In this document: positions 34,292 through 41,754 of the stretch, in pieces | Position numbering within the stretch: position 1 is the stretch's first letter | Layout: every line of letters begins with the position of its first letter | DNA from: CAKZNE01 sp963976435 | Lineage (GTDB): Bacteria > Bacteroidota > Bacteroidia > Flavobacteriales > Schleiferiaceae | Direction of reading: 5' to 3' | Assembly: GCA_963976435.1 (NCBI GenBank) | Contig: CAXBKQ010000001.1 | Location: forward strand, 186,001-250,000 | DNA: 64,000 nt | Notes under the pieces: model-generated | Told to the model about the DNA's origin: nothing | The model's input: only the letters and a program-made list of their open reading frames with translations | The model's database searches: none | Position numbers and translations under genes: made by a program

Positions 34292-35218
34292 ATGAAAACA
34301 CCTAAATCAATACATAATTATTTAAAATACAGCCTTTTAATTCTTGTTCTTGGTTCATTAACTTCCTGTTATGAACATCAAGGATCTGGATATTATTATA
34401 TATTTCCAGATGATACCCATTTAGTTGTATATGAAGGGAAACTAGTTGGTTTCCCTTATGAAGTTGAGGATGCTTTAGATCATCCAAAATCGGGATTTCA
34501 ATATAAATTAATCCACATAACTAGTTCTGATTATATTGGGTCTCCATTATTGAGTTTATACGACAATCCAATTTTTTATGATCTTCGAAGCCAAGGCGGG
34601 TGGAATAATTGGAAGGAACAAATAAAACTTGGTAAGAACTATGACATGAGTTTAAAAGACTCGTCATATATTAGAGAAGTTGAAGATGGAAATACTACCT
34701 TGGCTTATAATGAAGTATATAGGTTTTTAACCAAGGAGGATCTTACAGGTGCTCCTGCCTATTTACATTTAGTATTGGATTCAATCAAGGAGTACTTCAC
34801 GGGTGAAATATTTTATCAAAAAGTTAAGAAATGGAAGGTAGATAAAATTGAAGATCTAAATGGACTTGATATCACTAATGATCCAGATTGGAAATGTTAT
34901 AATGATAATATCTATTCTTTCACCAAAAGCGGTAAAGTTAAATATGAACCTGGATTGGACATATGTGATACAGACCAAGTTCTTGAGGATAAAGGTCTAC
35001 AGGAAATTTACCTCACCTATAGCATTGAAACACCTGATTTTGTAAGTTTTGATAGCCCTGGTAAAATGATCTTAGAAATTCAGGTTCCTGAGCCAGCAAA
35101 GGAGTTTGTGGAGGATTTCTCCTTCGAAATTATAGCCTCAGATTTTGATGCTGCACAATTCCGTATCACCAAATCTACTGGGGAAAGTGCCGATTTATTT
35201 TTAGTGCCAAGTCCTTAA
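34292..35218 (+). CDS. Lipoprotein of unknown function
   Basis: A 308-residue lipoprotein (lipobox SLTSC) whose mature part starts with Gly/Tyr-rich YEHQGSGYYYIF, then mixed alpha/beta sequence without recognised domains. It is probably transcribed with the DUF6588 barrel gene 18 bp upstream, so it may sit at the outer membrane beside that protein. Start at ATG 34292 gives a tidy signal peptide. Its function is not known, and no enzyme motif was found. Confidence 0.7.
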   Translation: MKTPKSIHNYLKYSLLILVLGSLTSCYEHQGSGYYYIFPDDTHLVVYEGKLVGFPYEVEDALDHPKSGFQYKLIHITSSDYIGSPLLSLYDNPIFYDLRSQGGWNNWKEQIKLGKNYDMSLKDSSYIREVEDGNTTLAYNEVYRFLTKEDLTGAPAYLHLVLDSIKEYFTGEIFYQKVKKWKVDKIEDLNGLDITNDPDWKCYNDNIYSFTKSGKVKYEPGLDICDTDQVLEDKGLQEIYLTYSIETPDFVSFDSPGKMILEIQVPEPAKEFVEDFSFEIIASDFDAAQFRITKSTGESADLFLVPSP

Positions 35219-35259
35219 TTTTCGCAATCAATCGAAACTTATTTAGTACTGCTGCACAA

Positions 35260-35293
35260 AAACAAAGGGAATCTTTTTAGGTTCCCTTTGTTT
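35260..35293. terminator. Bidirectional terminator between convergent units
   Basis: A perfect 12-bp stem, AAACAAAGGGAA (35260-35271) with TTCCCTTTGTTT (35282-35293), and a 10-base loop. A/T-rich flanks lie on both sides. It overlaps the stop codon of the response regulator on the minus strand and follows the lipoprotein gene on the plus strand. Confidence 0.85.
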
Positions 35294-35945
35294 ATTTAAA
35301 ACTATCTCTGTGCGTCCTCGAAATGGGTATCTCTAAGCTATTAATGAATAAAGAACCTGCCGTCATTTGCTCGATTTTATTCTTGTTTACCAAATAAGAC
35401 CTATGCGAACGAATAAAGAAGTCAGGTAGCTCATCTTCTATATCCTTTAAAAGCTTTCGCTGAAGTATCATTCCCTCATAAGTATGAATTTCTACATAGG
35501 CTCCGTCACCTTTCAAAAACAAAATATCATCTGCATTGAGAAATTCATTTCCATGAGCACCTCTAATTTTTAATTTTGGTGACAAATTATGTCCAATTAT
35601 TTCCAATGTGGCAATAATGTCGTTCTCATGAAACGGTTTGCTTATATAGGCTTTAGGTGATAGTCTAGCCGCTTCTTTCAAAGTTTTACTGTCTTGGTTT
35701 GCCGTTATAAAAACAAAGGGTTTAGATCTGTTTTTTAAATGTTTTGCTATTTCCAGACCCGTCATTTTTTTAGACAGAAAAATATCCACCAAGGCAGTAT
35801 CAAACCGCCAATCTGTAAGCTTTAAAAAATCTTCACCACTATGGTAAACGCCCACCACCAAATAACCTAATTTGCTGATAAGATCTTCCAGATGCTGAGC
35901 CACAAAAAACTCATCTTCAATTATAATTATTCTGGCTTTAGGCAT
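35292..35945 (-). CDS. LytTR-family response regulator
   Basis: The N-terminal receiver (~1-120) has IIIIEDE for the acidic pocket, the phosphorylated Asp in TALVDIFL, and the conserved Lys in YISKPF. The C-terminal LytTR DNA-binding domain (~125-217) has DDILFLKGDGAYVEIHT, LKDIEDELPDFFIRSHRSYLVN and IPISRTHR. LytTR regulators bind direct repeats and often control secreted or surface products. The gene overlaps the 3' end of the sensor kinase by 8 bp, so this is the cognate regulator. Target promoters are not known. Confidence 0.9.
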   Translation of the reverse strand: MPKARIIIIEDEFFVAQHLEDLISKLGYLVVGVYHSGEDFLKLTDWRFDTALVDIFLSKKMTGLEIAKHLKNRSKPFVFITANQDSKTLKEAARLSPKAYISKPFHENDIIATLEIIGHNLSPKLKIRGAHGNEFLNADDILFLKGDGAYVEIHTYEGMILQRKLLKDIEDELPDFFIRSHRSYLVNKNKIEQMTAGSLFINSLEIPISRTHRDSFK

Positions 35946-37527
35946 AAAATTTAAATTGATATTTACCCTTTTCGGGATCTAAAGAAAATTGACTCGCCTC
36001 TACCCTTTTTATCAATTGTTTAATAAGGGTTATTCCAGTGCCATCCTTAGATTCTGGATCAAAGAAAGAATAATCCTGATAGCTAAAGATATAGCCCTTT
36101 TCATGTTTTTCCACTACAATTTCAATTTCCATATTTGTGGATTTTCCATGTTCCATGCTATTGGAAAGCATTTCATTTAATATTAAACCGAAATAGACAA
36201 TTCGTTCACTTGAGATGGAACAAGACGCGATGGATTTATTAATATTTTTTGCGCTTGATGAAAAATCTAAATATAGTGCTACTATATCTTTAAAATAACT
36301 AGCCAACTCCACCTTTCCATTATGCACATCCAAATACAAATGCTTGTGGAGGACACTGATAGTATGAATTTTCCCAGACATATTTTTAAAAGCCATAGAA
36401 TTTTCATTTTTCAAACTTTTACCGGAATACTCCAACATGGAAATAATCATTTGCAAATTGTTCTTTATCCGGTGATTGCTTTCTACCAAAAGCATTTCAT
36501 AACTAGTGTTGGCTTTTTTAATGTCCCTTTTAAGTTTCCTTTCACGGAAAAACAAAATCCCTATTCCTAAACTCAGTATTCCTAAAATTCCAAAATAAAT
36601 ATAGAGTTGCTTTTTGCTTTTTGCTTCATTCTCTAGGGCTATTCCTTTTAATTGTGCCTCATCCCTATATTTTTGGGTTTCATGAAGTGTTCTATAAGCC
36701 ATCATTTGATCGTTGTTGGCTCTTTGATCATGAAGGTACATGCTTTGGAAAAATCTCATTTTCCAATAGTTAGTCAAGCTAGTATCTTTCCCTTGTGCAA
36801 AATATTGAAACATAAGCTGATATAAGGTAGTTTCAGTTCTATACCAGGCCTTTTTGTTCAACAATCGGTTAATTTCGGTGAAGGTATTTACAGCGTTTAG
36901 AGAGTCCTGCAAATCCACATAAACTCTAATTTCATTGGTTTTAGCCACCACATAATTCTGGGTATCTCCATTTTCAATAAATAGTTTGGCCGATTGTTTA
37001 AAATATTGAAGACTAGAATCTTTATCCTGCCCTCGAAGTCCAAAACCTCTAAGGTTGTACAATCCGGCCAATTCTAAATCAAAACCTTGGGATTGTGCAA
37101 GATAAATACCGCTATCCAAATATGTTTTTTCAATTTTATGCGCCTCATTTTCTGGGAAATATCCTAAACCTCCCGCTTGAATTAGAGCTACTATTCGCTC
37201 TAACTTTCTTACATGTGTTTTTGGGAATTGATGGCTGCCTTTTAAACCTATTAATATCTCATAACCATCCTGGAAATCACCTGCTTTTCTCTTTATTTCC
37301 GCTTTTGAAATATGGCAATTTAACTCTTCCTCTTTCCATTCTTCTTGTTTAGCTAAATCTATGGCGAGATCCAAGTTTTTTAAGGCCTCAGCATAAAGAG
37401 CTACCTTTTCATAGGTTCTAGATTGGCGTTTATATTCTTCATAGTCCTTCCTTAAAATAGAATCTTGACCAAATAAATTTCCATTTGAAATGAGAAAAAA
37501 AAGCAAAATGGGAAATCTATACTTCAT
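35938..37527 (-). CDS. TPR-containing sensor histidine kinase (HisKA_2 type)
   Basis: From the ATG at 37527 the protein starts with a signal peptide (RFPILLFFLISNGNLFG). Periplasmic TPR-like helices follow over ~300 residues, then a transmembrane helix (YIYFGILGILSLGIGILFF), the HisKA_2 phosphoacceptor ESNHRIKNNLQMI, and an ATPase with the N-box-like LILNEMLSNSMEHG. The frame extends upstream to 37647, but the added ~40 residues do not look like a signal. This kinase type pairs with LytTR regulators in Bacteroidota, as with the overlapping downstream gene. The signal sensed is unknown. Confidence 0.88.
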   Translation of the reverse strand: MKYRFPILLFFLISNGNLFGQDSILRKDYEEYKRQSRTYEKVALYAEALKNLDLAIDLAKQEEWKEEELNCHISKAEIKRKAGDFQDGYEILIGLKGSHQFPKTHVRKLERIVALIQAGGLGYFPENEAHKIEKTYLDSGIYLAQSQGFDLELAGLYNLRGFGLRGQDKDSSLQYFKQSAKLFIENGDTQNYVVAKTNEIRVYVDLQDSLNAVNTFTEINRLLNKKAWYRTETTLYQLMFQYFAQGKDTSLTNYWKMRFFQSMYLHDQRANNDQMMAYRTLHETQKYRDEAQLKGIALENEAKSKKQLYIYFGILGILSLGIGILFFRERKLKRDIKKANTSYEMLLVESNHRIKNNLQMIISMLEYSGKSLKNENSMAFKNMSGKIHTISVLHKHLYLDVHNGKVELASYFKDIVALYLDFSSSAKNINKSIASCSISSERIVYFGLILNEMLSNSMEHGKSTNMEIEIVVEKHEKGYIFSYQDYSFFDPESKDGTGITLIKQLIKRVEASQFSLDPEKGKYQFKFYA

Positions 37528-37652
37528 TGACTTTGGCTGAATACCAAATGTAAAAGGAATACTTTTATTTTTCCTTGCCTTTGTTGTGGAATGGAGTAAT
37601 TTGTTATAAATGAAGGTGAAAGGAAGTTGATATCCAGTTAAAAACATGAATT

Positions 37653-39284
37653 TTATAAATCCAGGTCTTTTAAACCATTAATCCTATTCCTATCTAAAAA
37701 GGCATCGATAGTTTCAAAATGTTCAATTACTCTTTGATCTTTAAATTCAAAAACCTTTTGAGATAATCCTCTTAAAAAATCCCTATCGTGTGATACTAGT
37801 ATAAGGCTGCCATCATATGACTTTAATGCTTCTTTTAATACGTCTTTTGATTTTAAATCTAAATGATTGGTAGGTTCATCTAAAATGAGAAGATTTACAG
37901 GCTCTAAAAGTAATTTCACCATAGCCAATCTTGTTTTTTCTCCTCCTGATAGAACAGCCACTTTTTTGTCAGAATCTTCGCCACCAAACATAAATGCACC
38001 AAGTATATTTTTCACCTGGGTTCTCACCTCCCCTTCTGCTACTTCATCAATAGTTTGGAAAATACTTAAGCTAGGATCCAGTAGAGATGCTTGGTTTTGA
38101 GCAAAATATCCCACTTTTACATTGTGGCCCAATCCACATTTTCCCTCAAAATCAATTTCATTTAAAATGGCTTTGATCATTGTAGATTTTCCTTCTCCAT
38201 TTCTTCCAACAAAACAAACCTTCTCTCCTCTGCTAATGGAAAAGCTGGCATCTTTAAATATTATTTTATCCCCATAGGATTTGGATAAATCTTCTACTTG
38301 CACTGGATAATCCCCAGAACGTGGGGATGGTGGGAATTTTAATTTGAGTGCTGAAGTATCTATTTCATCAATCTCAATAATTTCCAATTTCTCCAGCATC
38401 TTCTCCCTAGAGTTCACCTGATTTGTTTTGGAATAGGTTCCCTTAAACCGTTCTATAAATGCTTGGTTATCGGCAATAAACTTTTGCTGTTCCTGATAGG
38501 CTTTAATCTGATGGGATCTCCTTTCCTCTCTCAATTGTAAATAATGACTATAACTGGCTTTATAATCATAAATTCTTCCCATTGTAACCTCAATGGTCCT
38601 GTTGGTAATATTATCGATAAAGGCCCTGTCATGTGAAATTACAATTACCGCTTTTGCTTTGTTTACTAGGAAATGTTCTAACCAAATTACCGATTCGATA
38701 TCAATATGGTTAGTAGGCTCATCTAGTAAAATTAGATCGGGCTTTTGCAATAGAATTTTGGCCAATTCAATTCGCATTCTCCAGCCTCCACTAAATTCTT
38801 TGGTTTGTCTTTGGAAATCTTCCCTTTTAAACCCTAATCCCATTAAAGCCTTTTCCACTTCAGCATCATAGTTCACCTCCTCCAAGGCGTAATACTTTTC
38901 ACCGAGGTCGCTTACTTTTTCTATGATGGACATATAGGCATCGGACTCATAATCTGTGCGGCTTTCCAATTGTTTATTGAGCTCATCCATTTCCGCTTTT
39001 AAACTAAAAATCTCTTTAAAAGCTTTGGCGGTTTCTTCAAAAACGGTACAATTATCTTCGGTCAATAAGTGTTGTGGTAAATAAGCTATAACAGCGTCTT
39101 TAGGAATATTTACCTTTCCCCTATTCGCTTTTTGCTCCCCGGCGATAATCTTCATCATAGTAGATTTTCCGGCTCCATTTTTACCCATAAGGGCGATTTT
39201 ATCATTTTCATTTACTACAAAGGAAACATCCTTAAAAAGGCTGTCACCATTAAACTCTACACAGAGACCATCTACAGAAATCAT
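37653..39284 (-). CDS. ABC-F family ATPase
   Basis: Two ABC modules without membrane segments. Module 1 has Walker A GKNGAGKS, signature KEFSGGWRMRIELAK and Walker B LILLDEPTNHID. Module 2 has Walker A GRNGEGKS, signature AVLSGGEKTRLAMVK and LLILDEPTNHLD. A basic helical linker lies between them (QIKAYQEQQKFIADNQAFIERF...). ABC-F proteins bind the ribosomal E site and relieve stalls or confer ribosome-antibiotic protection. At 543 residues it fits housekeeping EttA/YkpA-type members, not specialised resistance. It is 125 bp upstream of the histidine kinase gene on the same strand. Confidence 0.93.
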   Translation of the reverse strand: MISVDGLCVEFNGDSLFKDVSFVVNENDKIALMGKNGAGKSTMMKIIAGEQKANRGKVNIPKDAVIAYLPQHLLTEDNCTVFEETAKAFKEIFSLKAEMDELNKQLESRTDYESDAYMSIIEKVSDLGEKYYALEEVNYDAEVEKALMGLGFKREDFQRQTKEFSGGWRMRIELAKILLQKPDLILLDEPTNHIDIESVIWLEHFLVNKAKAVIVISHDRAFIDNITNRTIEVTMGRIYDYKASYSHYLQLREERRSHQIKAYQEQQKFIADNQAFIERFKGTYSKTNQVNSREKMLEKLEIIEIDEIDTSALKLKFPPSPRSGDYPVQVEDLSKSYGDKIIFKDASFSISRGEKVCFVGRNGEGKSTMIKAILNEIDFEGKCGLGHNVKVGYFAQNQASLLDPSLSIFQTIDEVAEGEVRTQVKNILGAFMFGGEDSDKKVAVLSGGEKTRLAMVKLLLEPVNLLILDEPTNHLDLKSKDVLKEALKSYDGSLILVSHDRDFLRGLSQKVFEFKDQRVIEHFETIDAFLDRNRINGLKDLDL

Positions 39285-39368
39285 AATCTTTAAAATATGG
39301 CCGCGAAAGTAATTAAATGATGGAGAGATTTGAAGACTAATTCTATATTTGCCCCATAATTACTACTC

Positions 39369-39704
39369 ATGACAGATCAAATTCCTCCTTGTCCAAATTG
39401 CAATTCTGAATATGCCTATCCTATGGATTCACTACTTATTTGTCCAGAATGCGCCCATGAATGGAACCCTGATGAGATTGACGAAAATGCCTTTGTAGTA
39501 AAGGATGCTAATGGCAATATTCTGGAAGATGGAGATACTGTGGTGGTATTAAAAAATCTCACTGTAAAAGGAGCCAATGGTCCTGTAAAGGCTGGTACTA
39601 AGGTCAAGAATATTAAACTTAGGGATAGCGACCATAATATCGATTGTAAGATTGATGGCTTTGGAGCAATGGGATTAAAATCCGAATTTGTAAAAAAGGC
39701 CTAA
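39369..39704 (+). CDS. yjdM: PhnA/YjdM zinc-ribbon protein
   Basis: The 111-residue protein has an N-terminal zinc ribbon (CPNCNSEYAY...CPECAHEW) and the PhnA-type body DANGNILEDGDTVVVLKNLTVKGANGPVKAGTKVKNIKL...IDGFGAMGLKSEFVKK. Despite its historical name there is no evidence here for phosphonate metabolism; no phn genes lie nearby. A TATATTTG -7-like box (39344-39351) lies 17 bp before the start, without a clear -33 match. Confidence 0.9.
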   Translation: MTDQIPPCPNCNSEYAYPMDSLLICPECAHEWNPDEIDENAFVVKDANGNILEDGDTVVVLKNLTVKGANGPVKAGTKVKNIKLRDSDHNIDCKIDGFGAMGLKSEFVKKA

Positions 39705-39853
39705 ACCACTTTTATTTCCTGGCTTTAGTTTTTATTTTTTCCATTGGGGTATTATTTTTCCAAAGCCTTAATTGAGCTTATAATTCTCATCAAATCAATT
39801 TGCTCTAACTAAGCCCTTATTCCCAATTTATATTTTTTTTTCAAATTGCTTGT

Positions 39854-39874
39854 AACAAGTCATGACTACTTGTT
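39854..39874. promoter_or_regulatory. Inverted repeat upstream of the ECF sigma gene
   Basis: AACAAGT (39854-39860) and ACTTGTT (39868-39874) are inverted arms with a 7-bp spacer; AGTCATGACT inside it is itself a 10-bp palindrome. It ends 26 bp before the sigma factor's start codon and could be a regulatory site or part of the promoter. Confidence 0.4.
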
Positions 39875-39900
39875 GTCTTTCTTATTAAATGACCTAAGAA

Positions 39901-40449
39901 TTGAATTCTGAATCAAAATCTGATCTCAATCAATTAATTCAAAAGTGTCTCAAAAAGGATCGCAATGCTCAACAGCAATTGTATGAAGGTTTTGGACCCT
40001 TGATGAAGGTGGTCTGTCGTCGCTATCTATTTGATACTAGCAAAATTGAGGAAGTAATGAACCAAGGTTTTTTAAAAGTTTTTATCCACCTAAAGTCCTT
40101 TAAAAATGAAGGCAGCTTTGAAGGCTGGGTTCGAAGGATAATGGTGAATACTTGCTTAAATGAAAACCGAAAGAAAAATAATTATTACTCTTTGGATCCT
40201 TTTAGTGAAGATGCTTTTTTCCAATTAAAACCAGAAGCAGAGCAAATTAATGATGCCGACTATATTCTTAGAATAATTGATAGCCTTCCTCTAGGATATA
40301 AAACCATTTTTAATCTAATAGAAATTGAAGGTTTTAGCTATGAGGAAACTTCTAAAGAAATGAATATTTCCCAGGGAGCTTGCAGAACTAAATTAAGCAG
40401 GGCCAAAGAATTACTTCGCCAAAAGCTTAATAAAACCATTGCTTCATGA
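39901..40449 (+). CDS. ECF-type RNA polymerase sigma factor
   Basis: Region 2 (~20-90) runs through CRRYLFDTSKIEEVMNQGFLKVFIHLKSF and FEGWVRRIMVNTCLNENRK. Region 4 (~120-175) has LIEIEGFSYEETSKEMNISQGACRTKLSRAKELLRQKL. There is no region 1 or 3, as in ECF sigmas. The earliest start is a TTG at 39901, preceded by an in-frame stop at 39895, and no ATG comes before region 2. The stop overlaps the next gene's ATG (ATGA), so sigma and the membrane protein are translationally coupled, as for an ECF sigma and its regulator. The two following genes probably form its operon. Confidence 0.9.
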   Translation: MNSESKSDLNQLIQKCLKKDRNAQQQLYEGFGPLMKVVCRRYLFDTSKIEEVMNQGFLKVFIHLKSFKNEGSFEGWVRRIMVNTCLNENRKKNNYYSLDPFSEDAFFQLKPEAEQINDADYILRIIDSLPLGYKTIFNLIEIEGFSYEETSKEMNISQGACRTKLSRAKELLRQKLNKTIAS

Positions 40450-41747
40450 AGGAGTATTGGGAAAATATAAAGGAGGAAATCTCCAAAGCCAAAGAGCCAC
40501 TGAGCGATACGGCCTGGTCTCAAATGGAAGTGGAATTGAATAAATTTCAAGCAAAAAAGAAATTTCCAATCTTCTATCTTTTTAGCCTAATTGCCCTGAC
40601 CTCCGTTTTCATTTATGCCTTGCTATATCAGCGGATCGAATCTGCGCCTAATTCGCATTCTCAAGAGCAAATCTCTTTCTCTATTGAACTAGATTCAACT
40701 TTAAATGATTACAGCTACCCGCTTGTAAACAAGAGTCATAACGAATCTAAATCACCCAGAAAACATTATAATAAGCCTATCGCCCCGGCAAGTTTACATG
40801 TGGATATTTCTAGTCCTTCCAAGTCTATTAATCCTAAAATAAACAGCTCTAAACTTGATAGTCAAAATCCGGAAATAAGGACTCCAAATCAACTAGCTAG
40901 GAATCAAATTCAGAAAGAGAAAGACCCCATTCTAAAGAACAAAGAAATTTACTTTGAACAAGAAAATTTTATTCTCCATTTAATACAAACCCAGTTTGGT
41001 AATAAGACTTCAAAGAGCTTATCAAGGATTCCATCTCCAATGAGAACGATTCCTGCCTTTCAATTAAAAATATATGCGGGTCCGAAATTCACTTTTAATA
41101 ATCAAGGATATAAGGCAGATGAAAAACAGGTGAATAGAAATTATAGCAATGCCGTAAAGGGAGCTATAAGTAATTCCATAGGATATGAGTCTGGAGTTGA
41201 GCTTTATTATAGGTTTTACAAAAACTTTAGGATAGGAAGTGGATTTGTTATTCAAGAAATAAGCAGTTTCAATTCCTTTAATTATGAAATCAGTGAAATA
41301 CCTGTAATTGAAGGTAGTTCTGGTGAAATTTTGGCTTATATCACTTTACCTGAAAGTAGAAAAGTTGAATATGAAGGTTTTAATAAATTTCAATACCTAT
41401 CTATCCCTCTGAGCTTTTATTATGAGAAAAGGATATCACCTCAATGGCTATACAGCTTGGAAGCAGTACAGCATTTTGGATTTTTAAACCAATATTCTTC
41501 CACCCAGGTAAATAACAAAACCCTGGAATTAGAAGAAACCCAAAATTCCCAACTGAGCTCTTTTATAGGAAGTAGTTCCTTGTCATGGGCAATCCAATAT
41601 CAATTCAGTCCAAGACTAATGATAGGATTAGAGCCAAAGCTCAGCTATGTAAATCAGGATATATTTAATCAAGAATATAAAAGCTGGAAGCCCCTACAGT
41701 TTGGGATTAATTTAACTACAACCCTAAATATTACTAACTCTCAATAA
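40446..41747 (+). CDS. Membrane-anchored protein with N-terminal anti-sigma-like segment and barrel-like C-terminus
   Basis: Residues 1-40 are cytoplasmic-looking and charged (WENIKEEISKAKEPLSDTAWSQMEVELN). A single transmembrane helix follows (~42-60, IFYLFSLIALTSVFIYALLY), then a Ser/Pro/Lys-rich linker. From ~200 onward come strands alternating aromatic and polar residues (FQLKIYAGPKFTFNNQG, YLSIPLSFYYEKRIS, LQFGINLTTTLNI), as in PorT-like outer-membrane barrels. The ATGA coupling to the sigma gene suggests it holds or releases the sigma factor. How one chain can have both an inner-membrane helix and a barrel-like domain is unresolved; the domain may fold in the periplasm instead. Confidence 0.72.
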   Translation: MKEYWENIKEEISKAKEPLSDTAWSQMEVELNKFQAKKKFPIFYLFSLIALTSVFIYALLYQRIESAPNSHSQEQISFSIELDSTLNDYSYPLVNKSHNESKSPRKHYNKPIAPASLHVDISSPSKSINPKINSSKLDSQNPEIRTPNQLARNQIQKEKDPILKNKEIYFEQENFILHLIQTQFGNKTSKSLSRIPSPMRTIPAFQLKIYAGPKFTFNNQGYKADEKQVNRNYSNAVKGAISNSIGYESGVELYYRFYKNFRIGSGFVIQEISSFNSFNYEISEIPVIEGSSGEILAYITLPESRKVEYEGFNKFQYLSIPLSFYYEKRISPQWLYSLEAVQHFGFLNQYSSTQVNNKTLELEETQNSQLSSFIGSSSLSWAIQYQFSPRLMIGLEPKLSYVNQDIFNQEYKSWKPLQFGINLTTTLNITNSQ

Positions 41748-41754
41748 ATTCAAT

